DNA of 64,000 nucleotides from Thunnus maccoyii (taxonomy: Eukaryota; Chordata; Actinopteri; Scombriformes; Scombridae): contig NC_056544.1 in the NCBI RefSeq assembly GCF_910596095.1, positions 10,277,155-10,341,154 of the forward strand, written 5' to 3'. Numbering within the stretch: position 1 is the first letter of the stretch; every line of letters begins with the position of its first letter. The notes under the pieces were generated by a model. The model saw nothing but the letters and a program-made list of their open reading frames with translations, did no database searches and was not told where the DNA came from. The position numbers were made by a program, and so were the translations under genes. Positions 11,701-23,080 of this stretch are shown piece after piece.

Positions 11701-13127
11701 GGTCCAGCAGGTAGGTAGAGTGCACCATGGGAACTGCAAAGCAACCCTTCAACTTCCATTTGCGAATGGGAATATATTCTGGTGTTCGTCTGTAGTAGCC
11801 CTGTGTGGGTGTTGGAAGAGCAAGAACAATCAGTTTCCCACAGTTTCCACTGAATACTCTGCTCATGCACTCCACTGTGTTCTGTTTCAAGTGGTACCTG
11901 AGGAGTTACGCCACACCAGAAGTTGGAATAGAGGCTTCTTGATTCCAACATGGGCGCCACAATCGTCAGATTCTCTGCTATCATGTCAGTCAGCACCTGA
12001 CGGTTTGTCAGCAAGTTGTCACTGTCTACAAACTGAAGGACAAAGACGAGACATAAACATCAAATTCATCATGTTTCCTATAGAAGCATGTCATATAATG
12101 CACTAGGATTGTGGATGCTTATAGATATCTCACCAATATATAGTCAGCCCAAAGTCGTCTGGCAGCTCTGAGTGCTGCCTGCTTTAACTTCATCACATGA
12201 ATGACCCGAGACTCAGGCCAGTGCTTCGGACCCTCCTCATCTGCATAGGAACTGAAAGAAAGAGGGACAAACAGAATCAGTTTTTACTTTTTTATCAGAT
12301 TAACTACCACTCAATTAAGTCTAGTCTTAAACAGTGTCAGGATGGTGGATGTTAAATGAAGCTGTTGTGGATATTTTGAGCGATGGTCAGCACCTCAGTG
12401 GAGAAAAGTGGACACGAGCCTTTGATGTCTTAAAGCTGAAAAAGTTTATTGAAGTACTTGATCAAGGAGAACTGAAATAGTGAACATCGAAGTCATCTGC
12501 AACTCAGATGCTGTCTCTTTCTGTTCTGCCCCTGAAGGTCTGAGTCTTAGTCTTAAACTCAGCAGATCGGCCTACAATATGAAAAATTAGTCTAATTAGT
12601 TCACTAGTTTCTAAACAAGGAACTGCATTTTACCCGTGTTCAGGTCACTGTCAGCACATTTTGGTTTGAATGTCTGACTGTGTCAATAGAATCTAAAAAT
12701 CCACCTATCTGTGTTGTCTAGGAAAGCCTCCTCCGACCTTGGTGACCATGGCAATGCTGATTTACCCTTTATCAGAGAGGCCTCTGCTTCCCCAAAACAT
12801 CACAGACAGCTGGAGTCTCAAGGAGAAGAGAGAACGCCTCCTTCCTGCTTAAGAATTACAGTGTGACCTCAAGGCCCAGGCTTGACCCAATGTAACCCAA
12901 TTTGTAACCCCTAAAGATGGAAAATTCCTGTATCAATTTATTTTAAAGCAGTGGTTCACCTTGGTTGCTCCATGGGTCTCCACTCCACCGAGTGGTACAA
13001 GTGCTGAACTCCTCTGAGCCACTCCTGAAGCATGGCTGTGCTGTTGTCCTCACTGTGGTCAGAGGCTGCCCTGAGATCACAAGGAGCATTACTTAACACA
13101 TAAGACCCAATTCTTTCTTTCTTTCTG

Positions 13128-13172
<45 letters not shown>

Positions 13173-13701
13173 TGGTGTAGCCTAGTTTTCTCACTTGTCT
13201 GAGAATGGCTTGTTTGCTAATGAATAGTGTGCAGAATGTAAAGAATGACATTTGACCCAGTGCTGTTAAAAACATTTGTTCATATTTTAATCCTATTAAT
13301 CAATACTTTTCTTAGTTTAGTGTTGGATCTATAAATGAAATCAGCAGCATATACTCACAGAAAATTAGTTTCTATAGTTTATAACTTGAGTATATATATT
13401 CCCAGAAATATTAACACATCTAAATAAATTATCAATTTATTGAATAAATTAGATGTTACCAGATGGAAATTCGGTCTTTTGGATAGTCCAGTCTGTCAAT
13501 GCATCCCAAGAAGTATGGCAGGCTGTGTTGCACGTTGCGTGCAAGGATGGTGATGAGCACGGTGGGCTTGAGCAGAGAAGACTTGTGCTTGGCTGGATGG
13601 TGCAGATGATCAGCTGGTGGCTCCTCTGTGCTGGTGTGCAGGAAGAGCTCTCCTGCTAAAATCACAACTGTTAATCTGAATCCCACAAATCCAAGAGACA
13701 T
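8793..13701 (-). CDS. colgalt2: Procollagen galactosyltransferase 2 (GT25 family)
   Basis: Transfers galactose from UDP-galactose to hydroxylysine of collagens in the ER lumen. Twelve exons: 13701-13460, 13070-12960, 12251-12134, 12032-11898, 11800-11596, 11161-11042, 10747-10674, 10573-10467, 9844-9712, 9628-9501, 9396-9190, 9009-8793. All introns are GT-AG and the frame is kept, giving 598 residues (human COLGALT2 about 626). The only in-frame ATG at the start gives a signal peptide ([17 protein letters not shown]). Two GT domains follow: the first with the metal-binding FVDSDN (residues 158-163), the second with LEDDVRF (about 428-434), [21 protein letters not shown] and [10 protein letters not shown]. 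The family signature [10 protein letters not shown] lies near the C-terminus. The protein ends GDSKLK and lacks the RDEL retention tail of human COLGALT1/2. Sequence alone mixes COLGALT1- and COLGALT2-like residues; neighbours tsen15 and c1orf21 decide for colgalt2. Confidence 0.93.
10080..10440. mobile_element. hAT-type miniature element remnant (GTGGTGGAAG family)
   Basis: Phrases such as CTTGTACTCTACCTGGGTAT, TTTTACTTGTAATGAAC and a run of TTTTACTTTT match the family of the complete copy at 24916-25812. Both tips are lost. It sits in the colgalt2 intron between exons 9 and 8. Confidence 0.6.
13111..13172. repeat. (CTTT)n microsatellite
   Basis: About fifteen CTTT units with one interruption, in the first intron of colgalt2. 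Confidence 0.95.
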
Positions 13702-13758
13702 ATTTCCAGCAGGGAACCTTGATGTCTCTGTAACCTCACACCAGTGCAACTGAGAGAG

Positions 13759-13790
<32 letters not shown>

Positions 13791-14519
13791 GGTAGACTCA
13801 CACACACACGCTAACACACACACACACACACACACAGTCACACACAGACTGACTGACTCAGTACCTTGTACAGATATTTGAAAAGTTCACACATTAATGC
13901 CTATTGTTGACTTACCTATCTGACCTCAAGGTGACCTCATTTAGTTGCTATTCTGGATCTTTCACTCAGATCACATGGTCGTCGTCAGCAGATGAAATTT
14001 GCCCAGTTGTCATGAAAATGTAGATGTTCATATTAGGATTTTTTAAGTGCTTTAAGGACTTCCTGCCCATGTTGACTTGATAAAAGTTGAACTTCAAAGT
14101 ATAATATTGTATAAAATTTTTCATGTATTTATAAATAACCATGACTAATTACGCTTAATTAATATATATTTTCCAGTTTGCTTTTGACGTGTTTATACAG
14201 TCATTAGATGTAGGTATCACTAATTATAGGAATGGAATAAAATAAGTATGAATGACTAAAACGAATTATTTTCATTAATTGTGTGGATTTTGGGCTTTAC
14301 CCCCTGAGTGCAGTCTTTAAGGCGTCTCATGGGCCTGCCTGACAGGCTTCACGGAACACAAGAACCACTACCAATTTTCCACCCGGACAATTTACATTGT
14401 AGCACGCCGGCAAACCTGAAAACACAGCCCTCGCATGCCGTGACAGCAGCAGGATGTCCAGAGTCGAGACTGTGCTGAATGAGTCTGTATTTATCCTGCT
14501 GACACGTTGAATAATTGAA
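13702..14519. promoter_or_regulatory. Shared head-to-head interval of colgalt2 and tsen15
   Basis: Only 818 bp separate the two start codons, which face away from each other, so both promoters must lie here or overlap. The colgalt2 side carries (GA)n at about 13755-13790 and (CA)n at about 13798-13842, just upstream of its start codon and probably in or near its 5' untranslated region. I see no clear TATA box. The promoter call is inference from geometry. Confidence 0.6.
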
Positions 14520-15963
14520 ATGTATGAAGCGTCGGACAGAGCGGATCTGTCAGAGAAACCTGCACCTCCAAACTGGATCCTGCAGCATCCGGCGGTCAGT
14601 GATAGAGGAGCTCGGTTATGCAGTCTTGAGGTCTGCTGATGCATCAAACTGTAACTAGTGTTTTTCTTTTGTTTTAGTATCAGCAAATGAAGAATCTGGA
14701 GGTTGGGGACAGTGCTCAAGTCCATGCAGCTTTCCTTGTGTACATGGATCTGACTGAGGGTGAGTTTGACAAGATCATGTTATTCACATTTATTTTCATT
14801 CATTCGTTCAACTCAAAAGTTGTATTTTCTATAAAATGATATATCCCAGCATAATGATTCAAATGCTACTTTGAAGCCTTCACCGCTCTTAATAAATTCT
14901 GCAGAGAAATGCTGCTTTAGTAAATTCATTTATTTTATATGATCATGTGGATAAAAAGTGATACAAACCAGCCTTTAAAGCCCAACATGTGTAAATTGTG
15001 TGTAATTAAATTCCTCCTTTGGTCATTAAAACTCCTTAATGCCCAGAAAATTCAAAAAGTGATGAAATCTGCTGTTTGAGACATAAAAGTGACATCTCAT
15101 CTACTCCTTCAAATTCACACGATGAGTCAGTACAAGTGACAAAATGTATAAAAAAAACTGAAGCTCTTTAGTCACACTATGAAAATCCAAATTCTAATTA
15201 AGAGATAACAACATTGATACCTTTTTATAAATACACAAATGTAAAATTTGATTTTTTGACAGATTATCACAGATGGTATTTAACCCTTTAAAATTCAACT
15301 AATAAGTATTTAAGATTATGACTTATCAATAACATAAATTACATACTATACTTACCAGTAATCCCTTGATTTGTGTCAAGCACTGGGGAGAATTGTGCAA
15401 TAATAAGCCAATCAGAAAAAAGTCAACAAAGCATCACATTCCTGCTATAATCTTTGGAGGATCCACTACAGCTTTAAAGTAGATCTACGCTGCTGTAGAC
15501 TGACTGCCACTGACACACTTACACTGTGTTTCTTGTTCTCCGCAGTGCGACGGTGGAAAGATGTCTCTTGTGTCAAGAGTTCTGAACTTGAGGTTGTTTT
15601 GCTGGAGGGGAGGGAGAAGGAAGGATCGCCCATCCACACAGTTCTCCCACTGCCTGCTCACCAATCTCTGAGCCACAGAAGGTGATAAGACACAGGACCG
15701 ACTCACACACTTACCTCTTTTTTTCACCATCACAAGTAATTTTCCTGCATATCTCCATCTTACCGCTGTTGCCCTCCTCTCTGCTGTGCAGTATACGACA
15801 TGTGCTAGACAGAGGATGTCCTATGCTGTTGTGCGCGGTGGCGTCAGACTCCACTCTGGTCTACCAGAGGATGACTGATGGGTTGGTGACACCGGACCCA
15901 CCTGCAGGCCCCTTCCAAGATGTGGGACGCCGGCAGCACAGGAAGAGACGACAGCAGCACTGA
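14520..15963 (+). CDS. tsen15: tRNA-splicing endonuclease subunit Sen15
   Basis: Structural subunit of the nuclear TSEN complex (TSEN2/34/54/15) that removes introns from pre-tRNAs; it pairs with TSEN34. Exons: 14520-14594, 14678-14759, 15546-15681, 15792-15963, all with GT-AG borders and kept frame, giving 154 residues (human about 171). Landmarks that match human TSEN15 are VGDSAQVHAAFLVYMDL (human IGDATQVYVAFLVYLDL), SLSHRSIRHVL and ASDSTLVYQRMTDGLVTPDP. The C-terminus differs: after TPDPPAG it carries a basic tail, GRRQHRKRRQQH, in place of the short human end. The first exon is short and poorly conserved, so the ATG at 14520 is chosen because it is the one in frame with the good donor at 14595. 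An AATAAA at 16909-16914 would give a long 3' untranslated region. It lies between colgalt2 and c1orf21 as in human. Confidence 0.92.
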
Positions 15964-17551
15964 GCGTCTGGCAGAAGAAGGAACCTCGGTGCAGTTGGTG
16001 AACTATCGAGGGGAAGAAAAGGATGAGCTGTAGCCGGTCTGTCTGTCTTTCACTCTGTGCAAGCTGCTGCTAAAATAAGAGGTGTGCTGATGACATGGCA
16101 GCAGGTGCAAATGGACCTATCCACGGTGCCCTTCTGGGATCCTGTATGTGGTTGTGAGGCCCAGCCTGCCTGTGATTCCCTCTCAGTCAGAAACAACGGG
16201 CTACATCCAACCAGTGAGGTGTCGCTGACTGGTTTCAAACCTTTCTGGCTTGTGACTACTTAAAATGAAGCATTGTCTACCTGTGACCCATCATCACTGG
16301 TTGTATTTGTCTATGGTTAGCAGACCAAACAAGGAGTTATTTATATAAGACTATTTTTACATTAGGTGAAGAGGTCAAATGATCCAATAATTCACAAGAA
16401 AAAGTCTAGATTATAGAGAGTTATGGAAATCAACATCATTTTGTGTTGTGTTGTTATTTTTTTGCAGCCCCTTTAGAAGGTTTGACCACAGGCAGGGAAA
16501 CATTAATTTAGTTCATTTTCAGAGAAACCACTTGGTAACTTTGACAGAACATGTGCTGCCAAAACCCTTGTGTTTGGGAGATTTGTTGTATTGTATCCAC
16601 ACTACAATGTTGACTAGCTGCTCCTTCAATATAATTAGGGATGTGTTCACTCCATCCTTCACCATATGTGGTCACATGACTCCCCAGTAACCTTCAAATA
16701 GGACCTGATTACTTCCACAAAACATTAACATTACATGTAGAGCCTGTCCAATACTGGATGTTTTAGGCTGATACAGATATTGATTGTTAATGATTAAAAA
16801 ATATATATTAATTGTAAGCGGATATTTGTTTTTATCATAAACACATAACACAAACATTTTGATGTAAATTACTGCCATACACATAAATTACTCTGAGTTA
16901 TTTTGCCAAATAAAGGTAAATTTTGTGTTCTTAATCATATTTTGTGAATTGCCTTTTATTTCTTTATTTCTTAACAGTTTCAAAAGGAAAAGGCAGCACA
17001 GGACTCCTGAAAAGTAAACAGTGCGGTAACTCACAGAGATTAGCAATAGCTTTACAAGGTTGAACAGGGAGAGAATAGTTTGAGTTTATCTTCGGTCAAA
17101 AGTGGCAACAAGGTACATTTAATGAATTTGTGTGTTCATATGTATGTGTTAAGTTAGCTAACTTTGTGTTGCTATTGACTAAGCTAGTAGTAGCTACTAG
17201 CTGGGTTTTGAGTTTGTTTAATTTTTGGTTTAGCTTGTACACAAAACTTCATTAGGCCATCAATACTTATTTATTTTAATAAAGTCCTTGTTCAGCTGGG
17301 ATGCTATGTGACCAGTTAGCTACGTATTGAGCGGGACATTTAACGTAACAATTGGAAAGTAAACTCACCAGTGATGTCTGGTGGACAAACTATGTAATGG
17401 TGACACTCTAAATGACCTCAAATCTTTGTGTCTTTGGCATTTCTGTTCTGCAACTTCTTCATATTTATCACTAACCTATAAGTCAGTACTAATATCTCTG
17501 ATGAGCTTAAACTGCTTGATATAAGAATGTATCATTGGTCTCTAGGTCTCA
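15964..17551. other. tsen15 3' region and intergenic DNA, no further gene seen
   Basis: Probably tsen15 3' untranslated sequence up to the AATAAA at 16909-16914, then AT-rich DNA. A stretch near 16741-16800 resembles decayed tips of a fish miniature element, but I could not fix its ends. Confidence 0.5.
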
Positions 17552-17898
17552 ATTAGGGCTGCAACTACAGATTATTTTCATTAGCGATTAATCTGTTGAA
17601 TATTTCCTCGATTAATTGATTAGTTCTTTGGTCCATAAAATGTTGAAAAATGTCAATCACTGTTTCCCAAAGCCCAAGGTGACAATTTCAAATGTTTAGT
17701 TTTGTCCTGACCAACAGTCCAAAACTCAGTTTACTGTCACAGAAGATTAAAGAAACCAAAAAATATTCACATTTGAAAATTTGGAAATGTTCTTTTTAAG
17801 AAATGACTCAAAACGATGAATCGATTATCAAAATAGCTGGCGATTCATTTAATAGTTGGCAACTAATCGATTAATCGACTAATTGTTGCAGCTCTAAT
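17552..17898 (+). mobile_element. Miniature hAT-like element (AGGGCTGCAAC family)
   Basis: Inverted tips ATTAGGGCTGCAACTA (left) and the reverse complement of TTGTTGCAGCTCTAAT (right) enclose 347 bp, with the internal phrases CGATTAATC and AGAAACCAAAAAATATTCAC. Two further copies of this family occur at 21945-22636 and 31730-32038. I could not find a convincing 8-bp target duplication for this copy. Confidence 0.8.
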
Positions 17899-19129
17899 CC
17901 TGACTGCATTTAAAGCTCACCACTAATCATCTTATCACCCACATGTGCAACACTTCAGTGTTTTGTCCAGTGCATTGTGGGGATGTATGTTTGTATTATA
18001 TGTTGCACCATGTTTAGACTATGACCATTTCTTAACACAGTGATGTGGTATTTATCTACAACAAGTACATTGTTGACAAAATGATTCATCTGGCAGGTTG
18101 TTTTGTTGACTGCCAGCTTTATTTAAACCAACACACTACTGCCAGCTGTGGGGATAAATTACCGAAAACACTTTTTATTTTTCTAGAAAAACAAAAATTC
18201 AACATAGAAACTGAACACGACAAAACATAACACTGGTGAGCGAAATACTGAATCAGACTAATAATGTGACTTTGCAGTGTCTCCCCCGTGGGGTTAACAA
18301 GGAACAGATACTGCAGGGGGCTTCAGTGACCCTGCTGTGTGAGTGTGTGTATGTGACTTTATAATGGTGCAATAGTGTCTTAATGAGAGGAAGGACTTGA
18401 CTACATGAGACAAAGATTACAACACTTCAACCCTGAGCCTTATTTAACATAAATACTCTACATCATAACAGAAACAGACATGGACAGACGAACACACCGT
18501 ACTGGCCAACATATTGTAGAAAAGAGGTTCATACTGTGTCTTGGAATGCAGGAAGTTTCCAACCTGTTGACTTTTCAGGGAGGCATTCAAGGACGAAATA
18601 TTCAAAATGATGCAGATAGAGAGATTATTTTCACTATGAGTCAGTGTCCACAAGAGCACTGGTTGCTTCCGCTGCTGGAAATGTACATTTGCAACAGCCT
18701 GAGTGTTTCAAATGTCTACAGGAAGTCTCAGTGACAGCTGTGTATATATTGACCTTTCAGGAGTTATCCAAGCAGGGAAAGAAAAGTTCCTCAAAATCTC
18801 TGTCATCGTGTAATGGCTTCATCAGGTATGTAAACCTAAATATTGTTCTCTCCCCCTGGAGAACCATGAAAACTGAACCATCATTGATTTTGGTTGTCAT
18901 CGTTCCTCAGGGGTTGATCAGACAAGCAGGAATTGAGTTGTGGGCAGGAGGGCAAAAAGGTGCTTGATTCAAGTTGGTAATCCATTCTTGTCGGGTGTGT
19001 TTCATACACGGGACGGTCAAAAACAAGACAGGGTCCCCTTTAGATATGGTATAACATGGTACGGTCCATCCATAACACTGCAGTGACAGTTCCTCTCATA
19101 CTGGGACTGATGGATACACGACCACAGTG
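17899..19129. other. Probable c1orf21 3' untranslated region and intergenic DNA
   Basis: No coding signal. On the minus strand an AATAAA signal (TTTATT at 18174-18179) lies about 950 bp past the c1orf21 stop and could end its transcript. The open frames near 18444-18967 have no support. Confidence 0.45.
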
Positions 19130-19329
19130 CTATGTCAGATCTTCCTCCTCTGAGCAGTAGTCTCGGCCCTGTGTACAAAACAGTGACATGTTAATGTGCG
19201 TTACATTTATGTTTACTATTAGTTGACGGTGCATTTTTTCCTAGTTACCCTGGATTAACTCACTGGATAATAGGGATAGACGATATTTTTGAAACCAATA
19301 AAATTATGTATGTATTTTTCTGACACTGT

Positions 19330-19374
<45 letters not shown>

Positions 19375-22300
19375 CACAATATGAAATTACAAGTAAAATG
19401 ATCATATTAATGTGCAGCCCAATTATCTGTGTTCCTTGTTATGCTTTACATAAGAAATACATTTTAAATGTGTAAAACAAAACCTTCAGTAACTAATTTT
19501 GTTTGTTTTTGCCTCATTAACATATATGAGGGGGGCAAAATATTAGAAACACTTCAATATAATGCACTCCAGGTCACCACCCACTATGACGTCAATAATA
19601 AACATAAAGTAGAATTATCACCTTTCTGGCAACAAAAACTGAAAATGTATAAGCTTCGTAAAAGTAGAATTTATGGCAGAGCTGTTGTATTGGATTGCAT
19701 TAGATTGTATAGGTGTATAATAATAATGATAATAATAACAATAAAGTGCTCAGGGAATGTATAGTGAAAATGTCACAATTTCCCAGAGACTAAAGTGAAC
19801 TCTTTAGCTTAAGTTTTCAAATCGCAACAACAGGCCAAAACCCAAAAGTTATTCAATTTACAAAGACATAAAACAGAGAAAAGCAGCCAATTATCAAATT
19901 TAAAGGGGTTGTCAATTAAGGCTAAACAAGGATAAACAACAATCACTTGCACACAAGAATGAAACGCTGCACTGTGAACTGTTGTAAGGGAGAGCAGCAC
20001 TGTCGCACAAGCAGGCTGAGGAGGACAAAACACAGTAGATGAAAGAACTGGCATTTGATCTGCTCTATTTTTGCCAATACTGATCCTGTAAATATGCTCT
20101 GATCCGCCTGGATACCGATCCTTACCGATCTTTGTTTTTCACCTTCAGTAGCCTCAAAAGACTAGATTGCGATGCAGCTACAAGATATGTTGAAACTGTT
20201 CAGTTAATTTTAAATTTGATTTAATTTTTAAAAATGTTTTCTTTGACTAGATCTAGTCACACTGCACCACTACTGAAACATGTTTTCATCAAATAACCAC
20301 ACTGGTGAAATGCACTGGACGTGACAGATTGAGGCTGTTTTTATGGTATTTTGATGTCATCTGCTGTGTCCCCACTTGCTGCAGATTTGCTGCAGTGATA
20401 GGATTAACTTCCATTATGTCATTTAGTGTGGGCTTTTTACAAAAAAAACACAAAATGTGATGTCCCCGTTGAAGGGCTGTCACTCTCTACCTTTTCAATC
20501 TTCTCATCCAACATCCTGAAGAATTCTTGCTGACTCTCTGATGAGTGGATGCTCCTGAAAACAGAACAGTACATCAGGTTAGAGATCTACAGTACAAAAG
20601 AAAATGAATCATTTATGATGTTGCGAGGGTCTAGCTGGGGACATGAAATAGAGTTTCAATGAAGACCGAAAAGAACAGACTACTGATACATGACAAATAA
20701 AACAAACATGTTCGTAATAGCAAAAAGAGACACTTACAGTATCTTTCCGTTTCCATTTGATCCTGTTTCATCCATGTGTTGACCTTTACCAAGTAGAGCA
20801 CTTTTCTCCTGTGGGACATCCAACAAAACATACAAATATATACACAATCAACCATCTGATCAAATAGTTTGCTTATGTTCCATTATACAGCAGAATGGAA
20901 AACACAGCATGAGATACACAAGTAAATAAGAGGTGCTGGTGGTGTCTTATCATTTTAAACCCATGATATATTGAGCATAGCTTTCTATATTAATTTATTA
21001 CACTTGTCATGACTTCTTTTGTTTAAAAAATTGCTATTAACAGACAAATACATAGACATAACATTCAGTAAACTGCTCCATTAGAGACAAAAAAAGTAGA
21101 ATATAGTGAATAAGATCACGCACGGTGCTGTCCTGGCCATCCACTCCTCCCTCATCTCCGCTGATGTACTTGACTTTCTCCACTCCTTTCATCTTGTACT
21201 CATCTGTGACAGAGTGGGGAGACAGAGAGGCAGAAAGGAGCACATCTCCCCTTATTAATACTCAACAGCAGAGCCCCGGTGGCAAGCACACAGAGGATGA
21301 CCCACTCACAGCCGCTCTGATCGGCACAATCCTCCGGGTTAATAGTTCTCACAGTTCAGTACTTGGCAAAGTAATTATGTGCTTGAATTCTCACGCTCCA
21401 GACTAGATCCTCTCTTAACAATGGTTGGCAAGCGGCAAAACACATGAGCTGTCAGCTTGATTCTCCTCTCCTCTCTGCCTCTCCATCTTTTCTCTTACAC
21501 ATGCACAGACCCCCTCCTCTAACTCACTCCAACGCATTTATAAAGGATGAAATTAAAAATACAGATATGACGCATAGCAATGATGGTCTATTGGTCACAA
21601 TTGTAACAAATCAGATTAATACTGTGTGGTGTATACCTATAATATCTCATATAATAGATATAAGATTAGTGTTGTAATAAACAATATTGGTCTTATAGAT
21701 GGTGACATCCTCTAAAGATATAATAGTTTGACCTTTCATACACAGCTGCCTTTAATAAAACACTAATTAAAGTTCTATCAGCATCTGAGAGCTTTATGAA
21801 AAACTTTAAAACAAAACACATTATTTTTATATTTCAAAATTGCTTGAAAATATGTGTCAATGTCTCAGCAGTGACTCATGCTCGCTCGTAGAAGAGTTGT
21901 GCTTTTTTGTTTATATACTATATTTAAATATGAAAGTATTTGCATGAACAGCTGAACTGATTTTGGTCGATAAATCGACTGATTGATTAGACAAACACAC
22001 AATAACAGACAGAAAATTAATTAGCAACAATTTTGAGTCACATTTCAAGCAATGAAAAAAAATCAAACATTTACTGGTTTCATCTTCTCAAGGGTGAGAA
22101 TTTGTTGCTTTTCTCTGTTTTATATTAATGTATTATAATATTATTTTATGTTCAATCACTTTAGGTTTTGGACTGTTGGTTAGACAAAACAAGAAATGTG
22201 AAGATGTCACCCTGGGCTCATTTAATAAACCAAATCATTAATCAATTCATAACAAAAATTATCTGCAAAATAATAATGACATTGAATATAATGGTAAAAC

Positions 22301-23080
22301 TTTACTTTAAGCCCCCCTATTTAGCATAGGAATGTTTAATAAATGCTTTATGACATACTATAATGTAGTTATAAGCAGATTAATAACTTCTCCTCTTAAT
22401 ATATTTTATATATGTAACATATATTACAACTATGTTTTATTGTCATTCATTATCTGTTTTTACAGCAGCCTTCACTTAAGGGTGCCTGCAGGAGGAGTTA
22501 CAGTTGTTGACAAATACATTAACTTATATCTGCAGTGTGTTATAAACCATTTATTAAATGTTTGCATATTACTTATAAATGCTAAATAGAGGCATTTAAA
22601 ATAAACTGTTACCAAAGTAATTGTTAGTTGCAGCCCGAGACAAATGGTGATAGCTCACAGCTGTAACTGTTTGACCTTTCATGCACACCTGCTGTTAATA
22701 AAGCACTAATTAAGAGCTCCATCAGGATCAGAGAGCTTCAAGGCTCAAGTCTTCAAAGGTTCATCCCAGCACTTTTCATTACTGATGACAAATTTCAAAC
22801 CTCTTTAACAAATTAAGGCTATATGTATATAGCTATATATGGCTGATTGTCAGTATCTAATACATTAAAAGGCCAGTTTAACCCTACATTTGAAGCAAAG
22901 ATAATAGAAAAGTAGCTACATTTCCACTTGAGCAAAGAGATGCACGAGAAAAAGAGTTAATACTAATCAGTGTATGTGAACAGACTGACCAGAGAGGAGG
23001 TCCCCGTTGCTGTAGGCTTTGCTCTGGCCCTCCTCACTGTTGGGCACAGCAGACACCTGCTTGGCAGAGGTGCAGCCCAT
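19130..23080 (-). CDS. c1orf21: C1orf21 homologue, small acylated protein of unknown function
   Basis: Function unknown in any species I know of. Five exons: 23080-22990, 21203-21124, 20808-20738, 20554-20491, 19168-19130, all GT-AG and in frame, giving 114 residues (human C1orf21 has 121). The start MGCTSAKQV resembles human MGCASAKHV; Gly2/Cys3 make it a likely N-myristoylation and palmitoylation site, so the protein probably sits on membranes. The middle is acidic and charged and varies (DEYKMKGVEKVKYISGDE). The C-terminus SESQQEFFRMLDEKIEK followed by GRDYCSEEEDLT is nearly identical to human and is the strongest evidence. Introns are 1.8 kb, about 0.3 kb, about 0.2 kb and 1.3 kb. It is head to head with sec22b and next to tsen15, as expected for the 1q25-type neighbourhood. 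Confidence 0.93.
19330..19370. repeat. (TG)n(TA)n microsatellite
   Basis: Short TG tract running into about eleven TA units, in the last intron of c1orf21. Confidence 0.9.
21945..22636 (-). mobile_element. Miniature hAT-like element, interrupted by another
   Basis: A reversed, diverged copy of the AGGGCTGCAAC family. The right end reads TTGTTAGTTGCAGCCC (to 22636). The left end near 21945 is worn, followed by GGTCGATAAATCGACTGATT. The middle is split by a different 321-bp element at 22293-22613. It lies in c1orf21 intron 1. Confidence 0.7.
22293..22613. mobile_element. Miniature element with GGTAA tips, nested
   Basis: Tips GGTAAAACTTTACTTTAAG and the reverse complement of TTTAAAATAAACTGTTACC form imperfect inverted repeats of about 19 bp. 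The flanks AATATAAT (22285-22292) and AAAGTAAT (22614-22621) agree at 6 of 8 positions and fit an 8-bp target duplication, pointing to the hAT superfamily. It landed inside the older element at 21945-22636. Confidence 0.75.

Noticed and set aside
8793-13701. Assignment of the GT25 gene to CERCAM
   Set aside because: The DxD-type FVDSDN and [10 protein letters not shown] with following TDWDR fit COLGALT proteins, and the tsen15/c1orf21 neighbours point to COLGALT2.
13702-13749. Longer colgalt2 N-terminus starting at 13749
   Set aside because: That codon is TTG, not ATG. The ATG at 13701 begins directly with a signal peptide.
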